NCBI GenBank assembly: GCA_026393035.1
Contig: JAPLAY010000011.1
Span: 1-44,303 of the forward strand
Length of the DNA stretch: 44,303 nt
Reading direction: 5' to 3'
Origin: Actinomycetota bacterium
GTDB taxonomy: Bacteria > Actinomycetota > Actinomycetes > Nanopelagicales > Nanopelagicaceae
Positions within the stretch are counted from its first letter, which is position 1; every line of letters starts with the position of its first letter. This document shows positions 17,179 to 25,325 of this stretch, one piece after another. A model generated the notes under the pieces. The model was not told the origin of the DNA and searched no databases. It worked only from the letters and a program-made list of their open reading frames with translations. The position numbers and the translations under genes are program-made.

Positions 17179-19071
17179 ATGCGCTTTTCTGCTGAGACCC
17201 ACATACCAAGTTCCTCTGGCGCCCTTAGTTTTCTAACACCGCTTGTTAAGGATTTACAATTACTTTCGGTCGTTACCTTAATTGGTTTATTACTTGGAAT
17301 CGCCTTTCTAATTACTGAAGAACGTTCAAAACTTCTGCCGGAAGCAATTCGAATTCGCAATCTTGCAGTCATACCTGCCGCCGCTTGGCTAATGTCGAGC
17401 CTCGGTGTTCTATTTGTTGAGTTAGCAAATTTATTGGCTACACCTATTTCGGATTCTTTTGATCCGGTTGTGATCCGATCATTTATATCGCAGACCGCAC
17501 TTGGTAAAAGCTACGGAATAAATATTTTGGCGGCGTTAATAGTTCTGGTTTTTGTACCAAGAATTAAGCGAACAACTGGTGCGATATTTGCGTTGGGATT
17601 TACTTTTAGCGGAGTTCTAGCTCCAGTCTTTCAAAGCCACTCAAGTAGTTCGGGAAACCACAGTTTAGCTATTGGCTCGCTCTTAATTCACGTGGTTTTT
17701 ATCTCGCTCTGGGTCGGTGGAATTATTGCGCTAATTCTTATTAGTAAGTCAGAACGCGCACTTGCGTTGCCTCGGTTTAGCGTTCTCGCTCTCTGGTCTG
17801 CAATCGCGGTGTGCGTAAGCGGCGCAGTTAATGCCTGGACTAGATTGAACTTTCGGGATGCTTGGAATTCGCAGTATGGAAACCTTGTTATTTACAAAAT
17901 ACTTTTGAGTGCAATTCTTATTTTTATTGGCGCAACACATCGCAGATATCTAATCAAGAAATTGGAGTCAACCAAGCAGGTTTACCAACTTCTAGTTGTT
18001 GAAGTAATCGTGATGGTTCTTGCGATCAGTGTTGGTGCTTGGCTTTCAACTAGCGCCCCACCTGTGCCAAAAGTGCCAAGAACTATTGATGCGGCGGAAA
18101 GTATTGCTGGAAGTCCGATGCTCCCAGCGCCAAGCCTTAGAAATATTCTCTTTGCATATGTTCCAGATGCGGCATTTATTGGAATTTTAATTTTGATCAC
18201 TGCGCTATATATAAGAGGTGTAGTAATTCTTTCTAGGCGCGGAGATAAATGGCCGGTCGGGCGAACAGTTGCTTTTGCATTGGCGGTTTCTGCAACTGAT
18301 TTCGCAACCAGCGGTGGCCTTGGCGCATATGCCCACTTTGCATTTTCGTATCACATGGTCGCGCACATGGTTCTAGGAATGATTGCACCAATCGGTTTCG
18401 TATTGAGTGCTCCGATAACTCTTGCGTTGCGGACCCTGCCAATAGGTAGAACACCAAGTGAACGTGGAATTCGCGGAACACTTATAGCGCTACTAAATTC
18501 AAAGTATTTTCAAGTCATTTCAAATCCAGTAGTCGCACTAGCTATCTTTGATGGTTCACTCTTCCTTCTTTACATGACACCGCTATTTGGCAACTTAATG
18601 CAGAGCCATAGCGGCCATCTCTTTATGAATATTCATTTTCTTCTTGCAGGTGCGCTCTTCTTCCATGTAATTGTCGGAATTGATCCATCACCAAAGCGCG
18701 TGCCACATATTGTTCGCATTATTGTTTTATTCGCAGCAATGAGCATTCATGCCTTCTTCTCTATTGCTCTTCTTTCAGCGACAACTCTCTTGGATGGTGG
18801 ATATTTCGCAAGCTTGCAACGTCCTTGGGCAACGAATCTTTTAGCCGATCAGAACGCGGGTGGCGCAGTTGGTTGGGCCATGGGAGAGATTCCGATTTTG
18901 ATTGCGTTAGTCGCAACCTTTATTCAATGGGTTCGCGAAGATCGCAAGGAGACTAAACGAATTGATCGCGCGGAAGATCGCGCTGCTGCGATGGGCGCCG
19001 ATGATGATTTAGCTAAATACAATAAATATCTAGCGAGTTTGCAGCGACTAGACGAACCACCGAAAAGTTGA
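17179..19071 (+). CDS. CopD-CtaG fusion: copper transport / cytochrome c oxidase assembly membrane protein
   Basis: A 630-residue polytopic protein. Residues 1-300 are a CopD-type domain of about eight helices with IHVVFISLWVGGIIALI. The C-terminal part from about 330 is a caa3-type CtaG domain, with AFSYHMVAHMVLGMIAPIGF, SGHLFMNIHFLLAGALFFH and HAFFSIALLSATTLLDGGY, where the several His residues may bind copper. The end is a charged cytoplasmic tail (DRAEDRAAAMGADDDLA). CopD moves copper inward and CtaG is needed for copper insertion into the oxidase. Their fusion is usual in actinobacteria, so it is not odd in itself. It lies 13 nt after the CopC-like gene and 12 nt before the acyl-CoA dehydrogenase gene. 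Confidence 0.92.
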   Translation: MRFSAETHIPSSSGALSFLTPLVKDLQLLSVVTLIGLLLGIAFLITEERSKLLPEAIRIRNLAVIPAAAWLMSSLGVLFVELANLLATPISDSFDPVVIRSFISQTALGKSYGINILAALIVLVFVPRIKRTTGAIFALGFTFSGVLAPVFQSHSSSSGNHSLAIGSLLIHVVFISLWVGGIIALILISKSERALALPRFSVLALWSAIAVCVSGAVNAWTRLNFRDAWNSQYGNLVIYKILLSAILIFIGATHRRYLIKKLESTKQVYQLLVVEVIVMVLAISVGAWLSTSAPPVPKVPRTIDAAESIAGSPMLPAPSLRNILFAYVPDAAFIGILILITALYIRGVVILSRRGDKWPVGRTVAFALAVSATDFATSGGLGAYAHFAFSYHMVAHMVLGMIAPIGFVLSAPITLALRTLPIGRTPSERGIRGTLIALLNSKYFQVISNPVVALAIFDGSLFLLYMTPLFGNLMQSHSGHLFMNIHFLLAGALFFHVIVGIDPSPKRVPHIVRIIVLFAAMSIHAFFSIALLSATTLLDGGYFASLQRPWATNLLADQNAGGAVGWAMGEIPILIALVATFIQWVREDRKETKRIDRAEDRAAAMGADDDLAKYNKYLASLQRLDEPPKS

Positions 19072-19083
19072 GTTAATTAGCAC

Positions 19084-20226
19084 ATGGAGCCGTTGATCAG
19101 CGAAGAGTACGACGCTCTACGCGAAAGCGTGCGCGCACTGGCTACCAAGAAAATCGCACCATTCGCTAAAGATGTTGATGAGAATTCTAGATTTCCGCAA
19201 GAGGCATACGAAGCACTTCAAGCCGCAGATCTCGCTGCCGCTCATGTTGATTCAAAGTTCGGCGGTCAAGGTGCTGATGCACTTGCGACAGTAATAATTA
19301 TTGAAGAAGTTGCACGCGCATGTGCCGCTTCATCGCTTATCCCAGCAGTAAATAAATTAGGTTCACTTCCGCTAATTCTTGCGGGCAGCGAAGAACAGAA
19401 AAATAAATATTTGCCACAACTAGTTGCCGGGAAAGGCTTCTCTTACTGTCTATCGGAATCAGAAGCCGGATCAGATGCAGCTGCTATGAAAACCAGAGCA
19501 ACTAAAAGTGGTAGCGATTGGGTAATTAACGGAAGCAAAAAATGGATTTCTAATGCCGGCTTCTCAGATTTTTATACCGTATTAGCTCAAACCGACCCAG
19601 CACTTGGTGCAAAAGGCATTTCGGCATTTATCATTGAGAAGAGCGATACCGGTGTTTCATTTGGCGCACATGAAAAGAAAATGGGATTTAGAGGATCGCC
19701 AACTCGCGAAGTTTATTTTGATTCCGTAACAATTCCTGATGACCGCAGAATAGGTGCAATAGGTTCTGGCTTTGCACTTGCAATGCAGACTCTAGATCAC
19801 ACCAGAATTACGATTGCAGCGCAGGCACTTGGAATAGCACAAGGAGCTTTCGAGGTTGCAACACAATATTCACATGAACGAAAGCAATTTGGCAAAGAGA
19901 TATTCGATTTTCAAGGTGTGCAATTTATGTTGGCAGATATGGCCATGAATATTGCTGCGGCACGACAACTAACCTACGCAGCAGCTGTTAAGAGTGAGCG
20001 TGGCGAGAAAGATTTAACTTTCTTCTCGGCGGCGGCGAAATGTTTTGCAACTGATGTGGCCATGAAAGTCACTACCGATGCGGTTCAAGTACTGGGTGGT
20101 TATGGGTATGTTTCTGATTATCCGGTTGAACGGATGATGCGCGATGCGAAGTTAACGCAAATTTACGAAGGAACAAATCAGGTGCAAAGGGTTGTTATTG
20201 CCCGCCATCTTGCTGATCTAAATTAA
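19084..20226 (+). CDS. Acyl-CoA dehydrogenase
   Basis: A 380-residue FAD enzyme that introduces a trans-2 double bond into acyl-CoA. The family motifs are complete: FSYCLSESEAGSDAAAMKT, WVINGSKKWISNAG, the DHTRITIAAQALGIAQGAFE segment, RKQFGKEIFDFQGVQFMLAD and, near the C-terminus, QVLGGYGYVSDYPVERMMRD followed by QIYEGTNQVQR, whose Glu is the likely catalytic base. The short-chain/butyryl-type pattern fits best; the exact chain length is unknown. It follows CopD-CtaG by 12 nt and its stop overlaps convergent 5-FTHF cyclo-ligase by 4 nt. No Shine-Dalgarno is obvious; GTTAAT lies at -12. No other beta-oxidation gene is in the window. Confidence 0.95.
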   Translation: MEPLISEEYDALRESVRALATKKIAPFAKDVDENSRFPQEAYEALQAADLAAAHVDSKFGGQGADALATVIIIEEVARACAASSLIPAVNKLGSLPLILAGSEEQKNKYLPQLVAGKGFSYCLSESEAGSDAAAMKTRATKSGSDWVINGSKKWISNAGFSDFYTVLAQTDPALGAKGISAFIIEKSDTGVSFGAHEKKMGFRGSPTREVYFDSVTIPDDRRIGAIGSGFALAMQTLDHTRITIAAQALGIAQGAFEVATQYSHERKQFGKEIFDFQGVQFMLADMAMNIAAARQLTYAAAVKSERGEKDLTFFSAAAKCFATDVAMKVTTDAVQVLGGYGYVSDYPVERMMRDAKLTQIYEGTNQVQRVVIARHLADLN

Positions 20227-20774
20227 TTTGTAAATCGAACAATTAAATCTGGGGTAGCAATGGCATCTAATTTCATGTCATGTGCCTCAACTGGGAATGG
20301 TTCCACAGTTAATTCACCCGAATAGATAAGTCCAAGGCGCCATGCTGAAATATCAGCAAGTGCGCGATCATAAGATCCACCACCTTGTCCTAAGCGGTGA
20401 CCTTCGCGAGTTGCATGAAGAGTCGGAACAATCACGATATCGATATCAGTGCCAGAAATAGGATTGCCTTTTGGTTCAAGTATTTTTCCACTTTTGACTA
20501 ACGTAGCAACATCACCATTCCAAGCAATCCATTCCAAACTCTTATCTTTGAGCATCCTTGGAAGTAGCAAATTTTTGCCACTCTTTAAGATGGCTAAATT
20601 CAAATCTTTAGTCTGTGGCTCATCGCCATATGAGATGTAACTCGCAATCGTTTTCGCTGCAGAAAATTCCTGAGAATTAATTATGTGTGTCCAGGTTTCA
20701 GATAAATCACGGAGTGATCGTTCAGCACGAAAACGCTTTCGTAATTCTTGTTTTTTCGAGTTACTGATATCCAC
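20223..20774 (-). CDS. 5-formyltetrahydrofolate cyclo-ligase
   Basis: A 183-residue enzyme (YgfA/MTHFS family) that converts 5-formyl-THF to 5,10-methenyl-THF with ATP, recycling a dead-end folate. The N-terminal Lys/Arg helix (KKQELRKRFRAERSLRD), the substrate region IASYISYGDEPQT, LLLPRML and the ATP loop GHRLGQGGGSYDRAL are all present. The start is GTG 20774, with TAGAGT at -12 on the minus strand and no Shine-Dalgarno. It is divergent from the MoeA-like gene with only 33 bp between start codons. In mycobacteria the same gene lies next to galU and moeA (recalled); galU is missing here. It belongs to folate one-carbon metabolism with purU. Confidence 0.95.
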   Translation of the reverse strand: MDISNSKKQELRKRFRAERSLRDLSETWTHIINSQEFSAAKTIASYISYGDEPQTKDLNLAILKSGKNLLLPRMLKDKSLEWIAWNGDVATLVKSGKILEPKGNPISGTDIDIVIVPTLHATREGHRLGQGGGSYDRALADISAWRLGLIYSGELTVEPFPVEAHDMKLDAIATPDLIVRFTN

Positions 20775-20780
20775 GGAAAT

Positions 20781-20786
20781 ACTCTA
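20781..20786 (-). promoter_or_regulatory. -10 hexamer of the 5-FTHF cyclo-ligase gene
   Basis: Minus-strand TAGAGT at -12 to -7 from the GTG at 20774. It is nine base pairs from the plus-strand hexamer of the MoeA-like gene in a 33-bp divergent gap. Confidence 0.5.
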
Positions 20787-20795
20787 ATTAACAAG

Positions 20796-20801
20796 TAGGG
20801 T
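20796..20801 (+). promoter_or_regulatory. -10 hexamer of the MoeA/Glp-like gene
   Basis: TAGGGT at -12 to -7 from the ATG at 20808, with no other ribosome-binding signal. Any -35 box at 17 bp would overlap the start codon region of the divergent cyclo-ligase gene. Confidence 0.5.
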
Positions 20802-20807
20802 TTAGTC

Positions 20808-21725
20808 ATGGAACAACAGCCGAGCGTCGAAGAGCTTCTTGCGAAGTTACTCGAAATTTCAGCACCACTCACGCCTTTCGATATGCCGCTATTAGATGCG
20901 CATGGTGCAACTCTGGCTTCAGATATTTATGCAGGAGAGCGCCTAGTTTTGCGAAGTGGTACCCGAATTCGCTCTACCCAGATCGGGCTTGCGGCATCTA
21001 TCGGTTTAAATCGATTGCCGACTTTGCCACATCCCAGAGTTGTAGTTATCTCTGCTGGCGATGACTTAGTAGAACCTGGTCAGGTTTTAGCTAACTCAGA
21101 AGATGAGTTCGAAACAAATTCTTGGATGCTCACGACTGCGGTTCGCGAAGCGGGCGCAAATGGTTTTCGGGTTCACACAATCCCGGAGAATCATCAACAA
21201 TTAAAAGAGGTAATCGAAGATCAATTGGTCCGCGCCGATTTAATTGTAATTAGCGGCGAACGCCACGATGAATCTTTTGAATTGATAACCGCGGTACTAA
21301 AAGAGATGGGCGAAATAACAACGGTTCGACCAAAGATGAGTGAAAGCGGATTACATAACTTTGGACTAATCGGCCCAGACCAAACACCAGTTATTACCCT
21401 TCCGGGCGACCCTGTTGTTGCAGGTATTGCTGCGGAGATCTTTGTTCGCCCAATGATTAGAAAGATGTTGGGAGCGCCAAATATTTTCCGCAATCAATTA
21501 AAGGCAAAGTTAAAGAGCTCAATCTCTGCAGTTCCTGGTGAGAGCGGTTTTGTTAGAGCAATTCTAAGTTCAGAAAATGGCGTTGTTGTTACCGCGCTGG
21601 AAGAGCAGAGCGACTTAGTTTCACTTTCAGATGCAACTGCCTTGATTATTGTTCCCGAAAAATCTGCCGGGATTAAATCCGGAGAGATTGTTGATGTAAT
21701 GGTGCTAGAGCGGAGTTCAAATTAA
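20808..21725 (+). CDS. MoeA/gephyrin-like protein lacking domain II (candidate Glp-type division scaffold)
   Basis: A 305-residue MoeA homologue, about 100 residues shorter than normal MoeA. Residues 1-40 align with the start of domain I (HGATLASDI). Residue 41 onward (YAGERLVLRSGTRI) aligns with MoeA after domain II, so the entire domain II, including the FDNSAMDGYA motif, is absent. Domain III (75-225) keeps VVVISAGDDLVEPGQ and LPGDPVVAG, but the molybdate/pterin motif SGGVSxGxxD is changed to SGERHDES (149-156). Domain IV (228-305) is intact. It abuts rimJ and is one gene from a SepX/GlpR-like gene. In corynebacteria the MoeA paralogue Glp binds FtsZ and the receptor GlpR, so a division-scaffold role is my preferred inference. 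Molybdenum insertion is unlikely. Confidence 0.82.
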   Translation: MEQQPSVEELLAKLLEISAPLTPFDMPLLDAHGATLASDIYAGERLVLRSGTRIRSTQIGLAASIGLNRLPTLPHPRVVVISAGDDLVEPGQVLANSEDEFETNSWMLTTAVREAGANGFRVHTIPENHQQLKEVIEDQLVRADLIVISGERHDESFELITAVLKEMGEITTVRPKMSESGLHNFGLIGPDQTPVITLPGDPVVAGIAAEIFVRPMIRKMLGAPNIFRNQLKAKLKSSISAVPGESGFVRAILSSENGVVVTALEEQSDLVSLSDATALIIVPEKSAGIKSGEIVDVMVLERSSN

Positions 21726-22307
21726 TTGGGCGCCACAAGTGAATGGCCGATAAAGCTTAAGAGTGGCGAGATTTTGCTGCGCCCACTTCGATTCCGAGAT
21801 AAAAGTGCATGGGATTCTTGCCGGGCGAAAAATAGAGAATGGCTTGTACCTTGGGAGGCAACTCGCCCCGAAATAGATTCCCACCTGCCACTCCCATCAT
21901 TTATGGGGATGGTTCTGCAGTATCGCAAAGATGGAATGAGCCTTCGATCTATTTCACTAGGAATCTGGCTCTTAGAAAATGACAGTGAAAAATTTATTGG
22001 CCAGATAACTTTGGGCGGTATCGTTTTTGGAGCAATGCGCGGTGCCCATATTGGTTATTGGATAGACCAGCGATATGCCAATCGAGGGTTCACAACCAAG
22101 GCCGTCTCTTTGCTTACCGATTTCGGCTTGAGCGATTTAGCGCTGCATAGAATTGAAATTAATTTGCGGCCAGAGAATGAAGCTTCTAAGCGGGTAGCTG
22201 AAAAATCGGGCTATATTTTTGAGGGAATGCGCCCTAGATATTTACACATTGACGGGGCATGGCGAGATCATGCAACCTATGTAAAAGAAAATCCAAGAAT
22301 TAAGTAA
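21726..22307 (+). CDS. GNAT N-acetyltransferase, RimJ/RimL-like
   Basis: A 193-residue GNAT acetyltransferase of the ribosomal-protein-alanine type, using acetyl-CoA. The start GEILLRPLRFRDKSAW and the linker REWLVPWEATRPE match RimJ-like actinobacterial proteins. The acetyl-CoA region lies in AHIGYWIDQRYANRGFTTKA, followed by LHRIEINLRPENEASKRVAEK and the ending RPRYLHIDGAWRDHATY. A TTG start directly follows the stop of the MoeA/Glp-like gene, with a GGAG about 10 nt upstream, so translation is probably coupled. The same gene sits between the moeA-like and the membrane-protein genes in mycobacteria (recalled), so it may work with them. The real target, ribosomal or other, is unknown. Confidence 0.9.
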   Translation: MGATSEWPIKLKSGEILLRPLRFRDKSAWDSCRAKNREWLVPWEATRPEIDSHLPLPSFMGMVLQYRKDGMSLRSISLGIWLLENDSEKFIGQITLGGIVFGAMRGAHIGYWIDQRYANRGFTTKAVSLLTDFGLSDLALHRIEINLRPENEASKRVAEKSGYIFEGMRPRYLHIDGAWRDHATYVKENPRIK

Positions 22308-22376
22308 TACCTTTGAGTAAAGACATACCGCCTAAATCCCCGAGATTTACCCCGCCTAGAATTATCGTTCTACTCC

Positions 22377-23129
22377 ATGGCGTCCGGTTTTATCTACCTA
22401 ATCATCCTCGGGATGTGGGCGGCCTACTTTTTGCCAAAATGGATAACAAGCCACGATGAAGCTTCGGGAAAATCTGCCGAAAGATATAAGAGTGCAATGC
22501 GAGTTGTCGGTGAAACTGGCTCGGTAAATCCCGCCCAGAACGCAACAGATAATTTTAAGAAACAGAATCAAATTGCCAATCGTCGAATTATTTTTAGTTC
22601 ACTAACTTTTTCATTTTTAATTATCGGAGCACTATGCGCGGTTGGAATAATTTCAACTTCAATTTTGGCAATACCAACAACTGCGCTCGCAATTTATGTC
22701 GTTCATGTGCGTCGACAGATTGTTGCAGCACAACTCAAGCAACGTCGTATTAATGCTTTCCAAAAAATTTCATCTGCAACAGTTATCACCGAACCAATTG
22801 AACGCTTAACTTTCTCATCGCGAATTGATTTTGTTGAAGAGAATAAGGAACATTGGATTCCATTAATCGAGAGAATTGATACTGCGGGGGTTGTAGTAAT
22901 TCCTAAAGATGGTCCGACCTGGCAACCAACAAGTGTTCCAAAACCAACTTATGTAACTGCAGCAAAAGCAATTCCAACAAACCGTGTTATAGATCTAACC
23001 GTTCCGGGCGCCTGGAGCGCATCACAACAAGCGCAGGATGAATCAATCTTGCCATCACGTGATGATTTGTTCGATCAAGAACTTGAAGAGAACGCGGCAA
23101 CTAAGAGATTTGACGCAGTTAACGAATAA
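22377..23129 (+). CDS. Membrane protein resembling SepX/GlpR (actinobacterial cell division)
   Basis: A 250-residue protein. A first membrane helix is at residues 3-19 (FIYLIILGMWAAYFLPKW), followed by a short cytoplasmic segment with ERYKSAMRVVGETG. Two close helices lie at about 70-108, then a basic stretch (VHVRRQIVAAQLKQRR) and a long soluble C-terminal part with two short Pro/Trp motifs (PTWQPTSVPKPTY and VPGAWSA). The N-terminal FIYxxILGMWAAYFLPKW plus SAMR pattern and the position after the moeA-like and rimJ genes match the conserved actinobacterial protein called SepX in Streptomyces and GlpR in Corynebacterium, as I recall them. Those proteins act at the septum. The ATG follows a TAGAAT at 22357-22362 and no Shine-Dalgarno. 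The family call is moderately sure. Confidence 0.72.
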   Translation: MASGFIYLIILGMWAAYFLPKWITSHDEASGKSAERYKSAMRVVGETGSVNPAQNATDNFKKQNQIANRRIIFSSLTFSFLIIGALCAVGIISTSILAIPTTALAIYVVHVRRQIVAAQLKQRRINAFQKISSATVITEPIERLTFSSRIDFVEENKEHWIPLIERIDTAGVVVIPKDGPTWQPTSVPKPTYVTAAKAIPTNRVIDLTVPGAWSASQQAQDESILPSRDDLFDQELEENAATKRFDAVNE

Positions 23130-23151
23130 TTAGTTTCAACTTATATCCAGC

Positions 23152-24444
23152 TTATATCCAACTGGGCAGCCACATATGGTCATGCCATGAGTTGTATGAG
23201 ATTGGTATTCCAAGATAGAGCGGTAAGAAGTAGAGAAAATTTGCCAGAACTGTCGCACCGAATATAAAGGTTAGCTGTCGCTGATTTCGTGGAATCTTGT
23301 CGAAGATATAGACAATTGTTAATAACAAAAATGGTTCAAAAGCAATCGCATAAAAACTAAACATTGTGCGTTGTTGGAATGCAAACCATGGCAAATAACT
23401 TGAGGCAACGATTACTAGAAGTATTTCAGCCTGCCATTCGCGTTTGCTAATCCAATAACCAATCGTGATTGTAAGAGTAAGAGTTGCAGTCCACCACAAA
23501 ATTGGGGTTCCAAGAGCTATAACTTCCTGGGCACAACTAGAAGCGCCACAATTTTTTGGTGATGCATAGAAGAGAGATGTCGGCCGACCTTGGATCAACC
23601 AACTCCAGGGATTAGCTTCATATGGATGTGACTCAGTTAGATGCGCATGAAAGTTTAAAATTTCAGAGTGATAATGCCAGAAAGATTTAAGAACGCTTGG
23701 TGACCAATTTCGATCCCAACCAGTTTTACTTGCAAACCAACCAGCCCAAGTTGCGATGTATGTGACTATAGGAAGAACACCAAATTGTAGAAATCTTAAG
23801 GCCAATTTACTTTCGATAACGCTTCGCAATGAAGTACTAGAACCTAAGAACTTAAATCTGCGGTAATCCGAAATTAAGGAAAAGAGCGCTAGAGCTAATA
23901 ATAGATAGAGCCCACTCCACTTAGTTGAAATTGCAAGGCCCAGGGCAAATGAAGTAATCCAATACTTGTTATGCAGAAATGCTAAAACTGCAATTTGAAT
24001 AAATAAAAGTAAGAAGATATCTAAAAGTGCTACCCGAGAATGAACCAGGTGAAGACCATCTAAAAGAATTAGAGAGGCTGCGAAAGCACTTAAGAAAGGC
24101 TTATTAAAAAGTGCTTTTGCGGTGAAATACATCAGCACAATTGAGATTGAGCCAACTAGGGCGGCTGAAAATCGCCAACCAAATTCGTTATAACCAAATA
24201 ACTTTATGCCACCAGCTATCAACCACTTTCCGGTAGGTGGATGAACTATGAATTCACTCTGGCCAGTTTTTGCATTCACCTCGACGCCATTTAATAGCAG
24301 TGAATGTGCATTCGTCGCATAATAAACTTCATCAAAGATCTTTCCCTTAGGGCTTCCCAGATTCCATAATCGAAGCGCTAATCCCAGTGCAGCGAAACCC
24401 AAAGCTGTGGCCCAATCGCGTGTAATGCGAAGCCGGGATGTCAT
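23152..24444 (-). CDS. pmt: Protein O-mannosyltransferase (dolichyl-phosphate-mannose type)
   Basis: A 430-residue polytopic membrane glycosyltransferase of the PMT family (GT39) that transfers mannose from a polyprenyl phosphate to Ser/Thr of exported proteins. The N-terminal loop KGKIFDEVYYATNA carries the essential Asp-Glu pair. The hydrophilic loop HPPTGKWLIAGGIKLFGYNE and RFSAALVGSISIVLMYF, the ISTKWSGLY motif and the second extracytoplasmic loop (HYHSEILNFH, HPYEANPWSWLIQGRP) are typical. About 10-11 helices are predicted. The place between sepX/glpR-like and rsmI, with reversed strand, equals the mycobacterial Pmt locus. TAGGCT lies at -12 from the ATG. rsmI is divergent with 32 bp between starts. 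The Ser/Thr/Pro-rich exported proteins in this window are conceivable substrates. Confidence 0.92.
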   Translation of the reverse strand: MTSRLRITRDWATALGFAALGLALRLWNLGSPKGKIFDEVYYATNAHSLLLNGVEVNAKTGQSEFIVHPPTGKWLIAGGIKLFGYNEFGWRFSAALVGSISIVLMYFTAKALFNKPFLSAFAASLILLDGLHLVHSRVALLDIFLLLFIQIAVLAFLHNKYWITSFALGLAISTKWSGLYLLLALALFSLISDYRRFKFLGSSTSLRSVIESKLALRFLQFGVLPIVTYIATWAGWFASKTGWDRNWSPSVLKSFWHYHSEILNFHAHLTESHPYEANPWSWLIQGRPTSLFYASPKNCGASSCAQEVIALGTPILWWTATLTLTITIGYWISKREWQAEILLVIVASSYLPWFAFQQRTMFSFYAIAFEPFLLLTIVYIFDKIPRNQRQLTFIFGATVLANFLYFLPLYLGIPISYNSWHDHMWLPSWI

Positions 24445-24450
24445 GGGGTA

Positions 24451-24456
24451 AGCCTA
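24451..24456 (-). promoter_or_regulatory. -10 hexamer of pmt
   Basis: Minus-strand TAGGCT at -12 to -7 from the ATG at 24444, with no Shine-Dalgarno. The divergent rsmI gene has the weaker GAGAAT at the same -12 offset (24465-24470). Confidence 0.4.
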
Positions 24457-24476
24457 AAGCCTGCGAGAATTGCCCA

Positions 24477-25325
24477 ATGCTCATCCTCGCCGCGATTCCA
24501 CTAGGTAATCCTTTGGATGCCTCTGCAAATTTGCGAGAAGCAATAACGACTGCAAAATATATTGCTGCTGAGGATTCCCGAAAATTCACCAGACTCTGTT
24601 CTGATTTAGGTATTACTTATTCTGCAAAAATTATTTCCTTTTTTGAAGGAAATGAAATAGAACGTCTAGATGAACTTGTAAAGATTATGGAAACTGGTGC
24701 GGATCTATTAGTTGTAACAGATGCCGGAATGCCAGGAATTAGTGATCCTGGTTATCGCTTAGCCCGTGCTGCTGTTGAAAAGAATATTCAAATAAAAGTT
24801 CTACCAGGTCCAAGTGCTGTGACAACTGCGCTTCTACTTTCTGGACTTCCAAGTGATCGTTTCTGTTTTGATGGTTTCCCGCCTCGCACAAGTGGTGCAC
24901 GCCAAACTTGGTTTGAAAATCTAGCTAATGAACCGCGAACAATAATTCTCTTCGAAGCTCCACATCGCTTATTGGAATGTCTCGCAGATGCTAAAACAGT
25001 TCTTGGCCCAAATCGCCTTGGTGCCATTTGTCGCGAGATGACTAAGACTTATGAAGAGGTAATTCGTGGGGATTTAGCGACGCTTCATCAATGGGCGAGC
25101 GACCGCGAAATTTTAGGTGAAATAACACTTGTCATCGCTGGCTTCGATCCTGATTCAAGGCAGTTCACAACTCAAGATTTAATTGCTGAAGTATTGAAGC
25201 AAGAGGCGGCAGGGATTTCACGCAAAGAGGCGATTAGCGAAGTTGCCCGAATAACAGGAACCCCAAAGCGCGAAGTCTTTGATGCGATGGTTAGCTACAA
25301 ATCGCTCGATAGGATAGAGCCATGA
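24477..25325 (+). CDS. rsmI: 16S rRNA (cytidine-1402-2'-O)-methyltransferase
   Basis: A SAM-dependent enzyme that 2'-O-methylates C1402 in the decoding centre of 16S rRNA. The ATG at 24477 is chosen, giving 282 residues beginning MLILAAIPLGNPLDASANL, which matches the family start. The track-length frame back to 24438 would overlap pmt. The tetrapyrrole-methylase fold is seen in YIAAEDSRKFTRL, LLVVTDAGMPGISDPGYRLA, IKVLPGPSAVTTALLLSGL and TIILFEAPHRLLECLAD. The C-terminal part QEAAGISRKEAISEVARITG is the usual RsmI extension. GAGAAT lies at -12. It overlaps metG by 4 nt (ATGA) and begins a translationally coupled run: rsmI-metG-tatD-rsmA-ispE. Confidence 0.95.
   Translation: MLILAAIPLGNPLDASANLREAITTAKYIAAEDSRKFTRLCSDLGITYSAKIISFFEGNEIERLDELVKIMETGADLLVVTDAGMPGISDPGYRLARAAVEKNIQIKVLPGPSAVTTALLLSGLPSDRFCFDGFPPRTSGARQTWFENLANEPRTIILFEAPHRLLECLADAKTVLGPNRLGAICREMTKTYEEVIRGDLATLHQWASDREILGEITLVIAGFDPDSRQFTTQDLIAEVLKQEAAGISRKEAISEVARITGTPKREVFDAMVSYKSLDRIEP

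Noticed and set aside
17179-19071. CopD-CtaG fusion as a novel gene fusion
   Set aside because: This two-domain arrangement is common in actinobacteria.
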